A DNA stretch of 7,140 nucleotides, taken from positions 1-7,140 of the forward strand of contig JAMWBY010000067.1 of NCBI GenBank assembly GCA_023818745.1, given 5' to 3'. The stretch is from Candidatus Omnitrophota bacterium. Lineage in GTDB: Bacteria > Ratteibacteria > UBA8468 > B48-G9 > JAFGKM01. Shown one piece after another: positions 1 to 5,184 of this stretch; positions within the stretch are counted from its first letter, which is position 1; each line of letters begins with the position of its first letter. The position numbers and the translations under genes were made by a program. The notes beneath the pieces are model-generated. The model was given only the letters and a program-made list of their open reading frames with translations, ran no database searches and was not told where the DNA came from.

Positions 1-2
1 TA

Positions 3-101
3 AAATTAGAGGAGACAATAAAGTTTACAGAAGAGATAAATAAACTTTTAGGGTTGTTTACCATAAATCTAAATATAGAGGGTAATAATGGAGAAGGTTA
101 A
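3..101 (+). CDS. C-terminal end of an unidentified upstream gene (5' partial)
   Basis: An open frame enters from the left edge and ends at TAA 99-101, giving about 32 residues. The stretch is amphipathic and charged (begins KLEETIKFTEEINKLLGL, ends in a GNNGEG-like polar tail), as expected of a real protein C-terminus. It would overlap the ATG at 88 by 14 bases, a habit seen again among the pseudopilin genes further right. A competing short frame (2-43, ending at TAA 41-43) is also open but shorter and less protein-like. There is no start codon in view and too little sequence to name a family. Confidence 0.4.
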   Translation, partial: KLEETIKFTEEINKLLGLFTINLNIEGNNGEG

Positions 102-993
102 ATTTTTATTTATTTTTTTAATTATCGCTACAATGTGTTTTCCAGATGAAGTAATTGATAAGTTTTTTAATCAACTTAAAGATCTAAAGGAAAAAGCACA
201 GTTTTTAAGAATAGAGACAATAGAAAGTAAAATATATGGAGAACTCAATTTTTCAGAAAATACATTTAAAAATTTAAAAGACCCATTTTATAAAATTTTT
301 CAAAAGGAACTTCCACAAAATCTTAAAATAAATGGATACTTAAAAGGTAAAATTTCTCCTGAATCTGAAAAATTTGAATTTTCACATTTATATTTTTATA
401 TTTTTTCTAATATAGATAGCATTGTTTTTTCCCAAATTAAAGATGATATTGAAATTTTTATCCCTTCATTAGGAGTTGTTATGAGAGATAAAAAACAAAA
501 TATAAGAAACTTTATGAAATTTCAGAATACAAAAGATATAAATATTGAAATAGGACCTTTACCTGTCAACTTTTTTTCAGCATTTTTTGATTATCTAATT
601 ATGAAAGAGCAACATATAAAAGAAAAAATAAAGTTTGAGAAAGAGGGGAAATTAGATAATTTAAAAACATTTATTTATAATTATCCTTCAAGTGAAGGCA
701 TTTTAATCATTGAGATAATTGATAAATTTTATACATTTAATCAGGTTAAATTTATTAATGACAAAGACCAGACAGAATTTACACTATATTATCCTATCCC
801 TGAAAAAGAAGTTAAAGTTTCTTCATTTTTACCCTCTTCAATAACTTTAAAAGGAGAAAAGGATAAAAATAAAATATTCTTAAATTTTTCAGAAATTAAC
901 TATAATAAACTTTTTTCAGAAAGCGATTTCAAAATAAAAGAAATGAATTTCCCAGAAATAATAACTTCAATTTATATGAGAATTCTGAAATGA
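88..993 (+). CDS. Secreted beta-rich protein, possibly LolA/DUF4292-like
   Basis: This is a 301-aa protein. Its hydrophobic N-terminus (residues 1 to about 18, [18 protein letters not shown]) looks like a Sec signal peptide; the Cys in ATMC is a poor lipobox, so export is more likely than lipidation. The mature part alternates short amphipathic strands with one early helix ([18 protein letters not shown], about residues 21-38). It ends in a strand-turn-strand segment ([20 protein letters not shown]) followed by a Phe-containing tail. That order, an N-terminal helix then an antiparallel sheet with repeated hydrophobic strands, resembles periplasmic LolA-like lipoprotein carriers and DUF4292 proteins, but no diagnostic residue is visible, so the family call is weak. 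The start is well supported: GAGGG at 78-82 lies five bases before ATG 88. It is followed 4 bases later by a prepilin gene, so co-transcription is likely. It may belong to an envelope or secretion-linked cassette. Confidence 0.8.
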   Translation: MEKVKFLFIFLIIATMCFPDEVIDKFFNQLKDLKEKAQFLRIETIESKIYGELNFSENTFKNLKDPFYKIFQKELPQNLKINGYLKGKISPESEKFEFSHLYFYIFSNIDSIVFSQIKDDIEIFIPSLGVVMRDKKQNIRNFMKFQNTKDINIEIGPLPVNFFSAFFDYLIMKEQHIKEKIKFEKEGKLDNLKTFIYNYPSSEGILIIEIIDKFYTFNQVKFINDKDQTEFTLYYPIPEKEVKVSSFLPSSITLKGEKDKNKIFLNFSEINYNKLFSESDFKIKEMNFPEIITSIYMRILK

Positions 994-997
994 TAAA

Positions 998-1618
998 ATG
1001 GAAAAAAGAGGTTTTACTTTAATAGAATTGCTTGTTACAATTGCTATTATAGGAATTTTATCCGGATTACTTTTGCCTGCTTTAAGTAAAGCAAGAGAAA
1101 AAGCCCGCCAAGTATCTTGTATGAATAATTTGAAGCAGTTATATCAAGGATTTTTAATGTATGCAAATGATTATGATGGAAGAATACCTCCAAGGGAAAT
1201 AGGGTTAGCAGAAATTTATCCTTTGTGCTATATAAACTGGACAAATTTTATAAGACCTATATTTGAAAGTAAATTAAACAATATAGATATTTCTACATGG
1301 CCTGTTTCACCATCATTTTATTATTGTCCAGAGGGGAAAAGATATGTTGAAAAATTTGCAAATGAATTTTTGGGAGGGACCTTTTTACCGCATACAACCT
1401 ATATTATTCATACAAATCCTCCACCGGGTGACCCAGGAGTAAAAGGAAAACTTATAGATGGCCAATGGACTGATGACGAAGGGAATTTTGGTTCTTCCAA
1501 TATATGGCTTCTTGCAGACCCTCCTTTAAGAACAAGCGGATGGAACAATTTCTTTCATTTAGATGGAATAAATGTTTTATTTTTGGATGGACATGTAGAA
1601 TGGAAAAAATGGAGGTGA
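998..1618 (+). CDS. Prepilin-like protein with H-X9-DG C-terminal motif (PVC type)
   Basis: This is a 206-aa type IV pilin-like protein. The class III leader is very short (MEKRG); prepilin peptidase should cut after Gly5, leaving Phe at +1 and Glu at +5 (FTLIE), followed by a hydrophobic helix to about residue 28. The CMNNLKQL segment (Cys41 onward) and the YANDYDG-x-x-PP run (about 55-65) are typical of the DUF1559/H-X9-DG prepilins that are multiplied in planctomycete and Lentisphaera-like genomes. The signature itself is complete: His187, nine residues, then Asp197-Gly198, followed by HVEWKKW. Cys41, Cys77 and Cys110 could form a disulfide. Such proteins are probably exported and assembled or anchored as pseudopilins; their individual roles are mostly unknown. 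It lies 4 bases after the preceding stop without a clear Shine-Dalgarno sequence, suggesting translational coupling, and its stop overlaps the ribosome binding site of the next gene. Confidence 0.9.
   Translation: MEKRGFTLIELLVTIAIIGILSGLLLPALSKAREKARQVSCMNNLKQLYQGFLMYANDYDGRIPPREIGLAEIYPLCYINWTNFIRPIFESKLNNIDISTWPVSPSFYYCPEGKRYVEKFANEFLGGTFLPHTTYIIHTNPPPGDPGVKGKLIDGQWTDDEGNFGSSNIWLLADPPLRTSGWNNFFHLDGINVLFLDGHVEWKKWR
1611..1618 (+). promoter_or_regulatory. Strong ribosome binding site, GGAGGTGA
   Basis: GGAGGTGA is a full anti-Shine-Dalgarno match with 5 bases between GGAGG and ATG 1621. It decides the start of the next gene, whose frame is also open upstream from 1504. It is embedded in the last codons and TGA stop (1616-1618) of the prepilin gene, so the two genes are translationally linked. 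Confidence 0.85.
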
Positions 1619-1620
1619 CA

Positions 1621-2454
1621 ATGAAAAAATTATCCCTTTTAATTTTAGGTCTATTTTGTTTTTATTTGTTTTCTCAAGAAGAAGTACTAAAAGAATATGA
1701 CCTTAAATACATTTATAACAAAGGAGATATCTCTACTTACAGTTTAAAAATTGAAAATATTGAAAAATTGAACATATCAGGAAGATATAGTGAAAATAAA
1801 AGGAAGGTTATTATAGATTTTGAACAGGAAGTTTATGATTTAGATGAAGCCAATAATGGTATAATAAAAATGAAATATAAAGAAGGAAGTTTCAATAATA
1901 TTAAAATTAATCTTTCTGATAAATCTGCGATTTTAAAAAGAGATCCAAAAGGGAAAATACTTGAAAGTTCTGGGCTTCAGGAAATTTCTGCTGAATTTGC
2001 AAAAATTATTCAAAAAAGTTTATCTGATTACATACCTGGATTTGATAGATTGCCTATTAGTCTTGATTTTTCTAAATTTGATTCTAATACATTTAATATT
2101 TATTTAGAATCATTTACTCCAACATTTCCTAATAAAAAAATTAAAATAGGAGAATCATGGGAAAAAGAAATAATGATACCTATTTTTTTCACAAAAGGGA
2201 AACTTATTTATACCCTGGGGAAGATTGAAGAAAATAAAGCATATATAATACTTACCCTTGATAAAAGCCAGATAAAAGGAAAAGGAGACCTTGTTTTTGA
2301 TATAGAGAAAGGTAAAATTATTGAGCAAAATTTTACGATAACAGGAGAGAATATAAAGACAAAAATTGATTTGGGACAATATATGCCTCAATATAAACAA
2401 TCCATAGAAATTTCTGGTAATGTGATTGTTAAAATAAATCTGAAGGAAATTTAA
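1621..2454 (+). CDS. Secreted beta-rich protein, DUF6263-like pattern
   Basis: This is a 277-aa protein with a clear Sec signal peptide (MKKLSLLILGLFCFYLFS, cleavage probably near residue 18-19). I chose ATG 1621 because of the perfect GGAGGTGA before it and because it places the signal peptide at the N-terminus; the open frame continues upstream, but that part is a shadow of the prepilin gene. The mature protein is beta-rich, with LKYIYNKGDISTYSLKIE at 28-45 and KIGESWEKEI at 175-184, then GKLIYTLGKIEENKAYIILT. A Y-x-KGD-x-x-x-Y strand early and a G-E-S-W motif late recall DUF6263-type secreted proteins; this is pattern resemblance, not a proven match. It follows the H-X9-DG prepilin and ends the first gene group. 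A periplasmic or surface location is likely; function is unknown. Confidence 0.85.
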   Translation: MKKLSLLILGLFCFYLFSQEEVLKEYDLKYIYNKGDISTYSLKIENIEKLNISGRYSENKRKVIIDFEQEVYDLDEANNGIIKMKYKEGSFNNIKINLSDKSAILKRDPKGKILESSGLQEISAEFAKIIQKSLSDYIPGFDRLPISLDFSKFDSNTFNIYLESFTPTFPNKKIKIGESWEKEIMIPIFFTKGKLIYTLGKIEENKAYIILTLDKSQIKGKGDLVFDIEKGKIIEQNFTITGENIKTKIDLGQYMPQYKQSIEISGNVIVKINLKEI

Positions 2455-2541
2455 AATTTTTACATCATAATTTTTAAATTTATTTAATGCTGACTTTGAG
2501 TTATTTGTATTAGTAATTTTATTTTTTAATAAATCGTAAAT

Positions 2542-2569
2542 TCCACAATTCCTAAAAATATGATATAAT
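2542..2569 (+). promoter_or_regulatory. Extended -10 promoter of lysC
   Basis: The -10 box is a perfect TATAAT (2564-2569) preceded by TG plus one base (2561-2563), an extended -10. TCCACA at 2542-2547 matches four of six -35 bases with a 16-base spacer. The expected start of transcription near 2576 leaves a leader of only about 15 bases before ATG 2591, with AGGG at 2581-2584 as ribosome binding site. Such a leader leaves no room for a lysine riboswitch, T-box or attenuator. The rest of the 2455-2590 spacer is A/T-rich with no clear terminator hairpin. Confidence 0.65.
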
Positions 2570-2590
2570 TTTGCTTTAAAAGGGAAAAAA

Positions 2591-3796
2591 ATGGCTTTAA
2601 TAGTTCAAAAATATGGTGGTAGTTCTGTAGGTGATATAGAAAAAATTGAATTTGTTGCGCAAAAGGTTATTGATACAAAAAGGAAAGGAAATAAAGTTGT
2701 GGTTGTTGTTTCTGCAATGGGTAAAACTACTGACAACTTAATTGCTCTTGCAAAACAGATTATGCCTAATCCTCCCGAAAAAGAACTTGATTTGCTGCTT
2801 TCTACAGGAGAAATTGTTTCTGTTGCTCTTTTATGTATGGCTATTGAAAAGTATGGTGAACAAGCAGAGGGATTCCCTGGATACTTTGCCGGAATTAAAA
2901 CAGACGCTTTTCATACAAAAGCAAAAATTCAAAAAATTGAACCAACAAAGATTTTAAATGAGATCAAGAAAAATAAAATTGTTGTCATTGCTGGTTTTCA
3001 GGGAATAAGTTCTGAAGATTCAATAACGACTCTTGGAAGAGGTGGTTCTGACTTGACTGCTATAGCACTTGCAGGAGCAATTAATGCAGATATTTGTGAA
3101 ATTTATACAGATGTTGAAGGTGTTTTTACATCTGACCCAAATAGAGTTAAAAATGCAAAATTAATTTCTGTTATTTCATATGATGAACTTCTTGAAATGG
3201 CAAGTAGTGGAGCAAAAGTTATGCAGTCAAGGGCTGTTGAATTTGCCAAAAAATATAAAATACCTTTTGTTGTAAAATCAACTTTTAAAGAAACAGGAGG
3301 CACAATGGTAAAAGAATTAGAAGTTAGAGAAGGCGCAGTAGTTTCATCTGTTACTATAAACGAAAATCAGGCAAAAATTTCAATTTTCAAAGTTCCTGAT
3401 AGACCAGGAATTGCTGGTAAAATATTTTCTGCTATTGGTGAAGCAGGAATAAATGTCAATATGATTGTTCAGAATGTTGGAAGAGATAATTTTGCTGATG
3501 TTTCTTTTACAGTTGATATAAATGAATTGGAGAAAGCAAAAAAAATAGTTGAAAATTTAAAAGATGAGATAGGAGCAGAAAAAATTTTATGTGATACTGA
3601 TATCTGTGAAGTATCAATAATTGGTATAGGAATGATTAACCACCCTGGAGTTGCGGGTAGAATGTTTAATTGTCTTGCGAAAAATGGAATAAATATTGAA
3701 ATGATTAGTACATCAGAAATCAGAATATCTTGCGTAATAAGAAAAAAAGATGGACAGAAAGCACTTGAAGAACTTCATAAGGAATTTATTGAGTAG
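2591..3796 (+). CDS. lysC: Aspartate kinase (aspartokinase, EC 2.7.2.4)
   Basis: This 401-aa enzyme phosphorylates L-aspartate with ATP to give 4-phospho-L-aspartate, the first step toward lysine/diaminopimelate, threonine and methionine, in the cytosol. The amino acid kinase domain spans about residues 1-235. It has KYGGSS at 7-12, VVVVVSAMGKTTDNL at 36-50, STGE at 71-74, GFQGIS at 135-140, TTLGRGGSDLTA at 146-157 and YTDVEGVFTSDP at 172-183. Two ACT domains follow: about 262-330, with VPDRPGIAGKIFSAI and the effector-site MIVQN (291-295), and about 340-401, with GMINHPGVAGRMF and ISTSEIRIS. Length and layout match the class of about 400 aa with duplicated ACT domains (Bacillus LysC II, Corynebacterium LysC), inhibited by lysine and/or threonine. 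The usual Q-A-G after the substrate-side TG region reads F-A-G here (Phe99). Start codon: AGGG six bases before ATG 2591 and a promoter just upstream. Pseudopilin genes follow after 5 bases. Confidence 0.97.
   Translation: MALIVQKYGGSSVGDIEKIEFVAQKVIDTKRKGNKVVVVVSAMGKTTDNLIALAKQIMPNPPEKELDLLLSTGEIVSVALLCMAIEKYGEQAEGFPGYFAGIKTDAFHTKAKIQKIEPTKILNEIKKNKIVVIAGFQGISSEDSITTLGRGGSDLTAIALAGAINADICEIYTDVEGVFTSDPNRVKNAKLISVISYDELLEMASSGAKVMQSRAVEFAKKYKIPFVVKSTFKETGGTMVKELEVREGAVVSSVTINENQAKISIFKVPDRPGIAGKIFSAIGEAGINVNMIVQNVGRDNFADVSFTVDINELEKAKKIVENLKDEIGAEKILCDTDICEVSIIGIGMINHPGVAGRMFNCLAKNGINIEMISTSEIRISCVIRKKDGQKALEELHKEFIE
3295..3300 (+). promoter_or_regulatory. Internal ribosome binding site within lysC
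   Basis: AGGAGG is a full Shine-Dalgarno core, four bases before ATG 3305, which is in frame with lysC (codon 239). Such a site is rare in this A+T-rich window. It is partly dictated by the Gly-Gly codons of the conserved GGT turn, so it could be coincidental. Confidence 0.45.
3305..3796 (+). CDS. Putative aspartokinase beta (ACT regulatory) subunit from an internal start
   Basis: Initiation at Met239 of lysC would give a 163-aa product (starting MVKELEVREG) made of just the two ACT domains. Known aspartokinases of B. subtilis and C. glutamicum are alpha2beta2, with the beta chain translated from an in-frame internal start of the same gene at about this place. Here the internal ATG has an AGGAGG at ideal spacing and lies in the kinase/ACT linker. 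The evidence is position plus ribosome binding site; expression is inferred. Confidence 0.45.
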   Translation: MVKELEVREGAVVSSVTINENQAKISIFKVPDRPGIAGKIFSAIGEAGINVNMIVQNVGRDNFADVSFTVDINELEKAKKIVENLKDEIGAEKILCDTDICEVSIIGIGMINHPGVAGRMFNCLAKNGINIEMISTSEIRISCVIRKKDGQKALEELHKEFIE

Positions 3797-3801
3797 TTTA
3801 A

Positions 3802-4236
3802 ATGAATAAAAAAGGGATTACTTTTATTGAAATTTTGATTTCTATTTTCATCTTAACAATTTTTCTAATTCCTGTAACAATTTTTATTCAAAAATACCAT
3901 CAATCATATCTTCTAAATTCAACAATTGCTAAAATTGTAGAAGGGATAAATCTTGCAAGAGAATATGCAATAAATGAAAGAATTAATTTTTCTGTCATAT
4001 TTGGAGAAAAAAGTTTTAAGATTTTAAAGGAAGATAAAATTCTTGTGTGGAAAGAAATAAGATTTCCTGACAGTGTAAGAGTAAAAGAGAAAACAGAAGG
4101 TCTTGATCCACTAATTTTTCTTCCCGATGGAACAGCAAAAGAAGCAGGACACATAATTATAATGGATGAAATTACAAAGAAAGAGAAAAAAATTAAAGTT
4201 AATAATATCACAGGAAGATGTGTAATAGAAGATTAA
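3802..4236 (+). CDS. gspH: Minor pseudopilin, GspH/FimT-like
   Basis: This is a 144-aa protein with a minimal class III leader (MNKKG); cleavage after Gly5 leaves Ile +1 and Glu at +5 (ITFIE), then a hydrophobic helix to about residue 29. LAREYAINERINF (51-63) corresponds to the AR-x-x-A-x-x-R helix found in GspH/FimT. The C-terminal half shows the usual strands FLPDGTA (106-112) and TGRCVI (137-142). In type II secretion, GspH is a minor pseudopilin that bridges the tip complex (I-J-K) and the major pseudopilin shaft. FimT plays a similar role in type IV pili, and the two are hard to separate here; gene order with I, J and K favours GspH. It starts 5 bases after the lysC stop with no visible Shine-Dalgarno sequence, so translation probably depends on re-initiation after lysC. 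Its end overlaps the next gene by 19 bases. Confidence 0.88.
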   Translation: MNKKGITFIEILISIFILTIFLIPVTIFIQKYHQSYLLNSTIAKIVEGINLAREYAINERINFSVIFGEKSFKILKEDKILVWKEIRFPDSVRVKEKTEGLDPLIFLPDGTAKEAGHIIIMDEITKKEKKIKVNNITGRCVIED

Positions 4237-4595
4237 ATATCGGTTTTACACTGATAAGTATTCTGATTGGTCTTTTTATTCTTGCTTCAGCAATAATTGT
4301 TCTTGTAAAGGCATATCCTGTAATAATGAAGATGAGTGAAAAAAGTAAAAATTTTATTAATGTTTCTTTTATAGGTGATAAAATTTTATCTCAAATTGAA
4401 GAAATTTATGGAAATAAAGAAATACCCTTACCAGAAACTCTTATTGGAATTGTAGATGAATTTCCGGATTATAAATATAAACTAAATTTTATTAAGGAAA
4501 AAGATGACTTATACAGAATTGAACTTGAAATTTTTTGGAAAAGAGAAGGAAAAGATGAAAAAAAGTATTTTGTTTCAGTTCTCAGAAGAAGATAA
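4218..4595 (+). CDS. gspI: Minor pseudopilin, GspI-like, with Ser in place of Glu5
   Basis: This is a 125-aa protein with leader MCNRRLNIG, cleavage after Gly9, mature start FTLIS, and a hydrophobic helix to about residue 31. The helical continuation with K-M-S-E-K-S-K-N (38-45) and the GDKILSQIEEI segment (53-63) lead to a C-terminal beta pair, IELEIFWKREG (101-111) and KKYFVSVL (115-122). The latter is the V-x-W ... x-x-V hairpin typical of GspI. In type II secretion, GspI seeds the tip complex with J and K. The start lies inside the end of the gspH-like gene (19-base overlap), with AGGA at 4212-4215 only two bases before the ATG. Oddity: position +5 of the mature protein is Ser14, whereas nearly all pilins, including GspI, have Glu there. 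PilV of type IV pili is an alternative label. Confidence 0.82.
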   Translation: MCNRRLNIGFTLISILIGLFILASAIIVLVKAYPVIMKMSEKSKNFINVSFIGDKILSQIEEIYGNKEIPLPETLIGIVDEFPDYKYKLNFIKEKDDLYRIELEIFWKREGKDEKKYFVSVLRRR

Positions 4596-5184
4596 AGGAC
4601 ATACACTGATTGAGATTTTAATTTCCATTTTCATTTTTACATTTCTTTGTCTTGCCGCCATATTGATTTTAAAAAATTCGCTTGTCTCTTCAAGGAAAAA
4701 AAATATAGAAAAAGAGATTTTAAAAGAATTAATTTATATTTCAGAATTTATTGAAAACAAAATATCTAATGCTATGATAAACGACCTTTCTGGAAAATAT
4801 AGAATGAATTTTAAAGGACAAAATAGTTATGTTAAATTTATCTGTCCTTTTTCAGAAGACAAAGAAGGCGATATCGTAAAATTTGGCATCTATTTTAAAG
4901 ATGATAAAATTATGGCAGAAATGGTGCGAGTTGATAGTAAAAATCCCGATTTTACTTTTTTTGATGGTTTCCCTGGAGCACAGGTTCTTGGTGAAAATAT
5001 AAGATTTTTTTCTTTGAAATATTTTGATGGAAAGGACTGGCTTGATAACTGGGACACTGAAAAAATGAAAAATCCTAAATTGCCTGAATTTGTTGAAATA
5101 AAAATTATAATTTCAAAAGGGAAAGTAGAGGGAAAAGAAATTGAAAAGGAATTCAAAAAAATTATTAGGATTGGCTGGAAATGA
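4555..5184 (+). CDS. gspJ: Minor pseudopilin, GspJ-like
   Basis: This is a 209-aa protein. I chose ATG 4555 (AAGGA at 4546-4550 just upstream) over an earlier in-frame ATG at 4504, because the extra residues only mirror the overlapping gspI-like gene and would bury the prepilin leader. The leader is then 15 residues (MKKSILFQFSEEDKG), longer and more acidic than usual, with cleavage before HTLIE, so Glu +5 is present. The hydrophobic helix runs to about residue 39. The C-terminal signature LKYFDGKDWLDNWD (154-167) followed by LPEFVEIKI (176-184) is the Y-x-DG-x-x-W ... LP-x-x-V pattern of GspJ/PulJ. GspJ forms the pseudopilus tip with I and K. The gene overlaps the gspI-like gene by 41 bases and its TGA stop lies inside the next frame, indicating a translationally coupled operon. 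Confidence 0.9.
   Translation: MKKSILFQFSEEDKGHTLIEILISIFIFTFLCLAAILILKNSLVSSRKKNIEKEILKELIYISEFIENKISNAMINDLSGKYRMNFKGQNSYVKFICPFSEDKEGDIVKFGIYFKDDKIMAEMVRVDSKNPDFTFFDGFPGAQVLGENIRFFSLKYFDGKDWLDNWDTEKMKNPKLPEFVEIKIIISKGKVEGKEIEKEFKKIIRIGWK
5128..5132 (+). promoter_or_regulatory. Ribosome binding site supporting a TTG start of the gspK-like gene
   Basis: GAGGG lies eight bases before TTG 5141, the same core as in front of ATG 88. The later in-frame TTG at 5171 has AGGA directly abutting it, which is too close to work. No ATG exists in this frame before the middle of the membrane helix (ATG at about 5246). Confidence 0.5.

Noticed and set aside
1047..1244. Minus-strand open frames (1047-1244, 2155-2400, 3103-3303, 3900-4211, 4890-5156, 5113-5343)
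   Set aside because: They lie opposite well-supported + strand genes, show no family motifs, and are typical shadows in A+T-rich coding DNA.
1504..1620. Upstream extension of the gene at 1621 to an earlier in-frame ATG at 1504
   Set aside because: The extension is the prepilin gene read in another frame. The GGAGGTGA and signal peptide place the true start at 1621.
2455..2541. Possible terminator hairpin after the gene ending at 2454
   Set aside because: Only A/T tracts with weak self-complementarity; no GC-bearing stem followed by a T run. Read-through cannot be excluded.
2455..2590. Lysine riboswitch or T-box before lysC
   Set aside because: The spacer is 136 bases with no conserved stem motifs, and the likely transcription start leaves about 15 bases of leader.
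2742..2957. Second + frame of 71 codons inside lysC
   Set aside because: It overlaps conserved kinase-domain codons, has no ribosome binding site, and its composition is that of a shifted frame.
3814..4660. Recent duplication of the gspH and gspJ N-terminal regions (both contain IEILISIFI)
   Set aside because: The nine codons differ at several third positions (gaa/gag, ttg/tta, tct/tcc, atc/att), and the rest of the proteins differ. This is ordinary pilin helix conservation.
5182..5184. TGA recoding that would fuse gspJ to the following gene
   Set aside because: The frame after TGA 5182-5184 does not give the GDVIILVILV helix. The gspK frame is a different one, and TGA ends other genes here (993, 1618).
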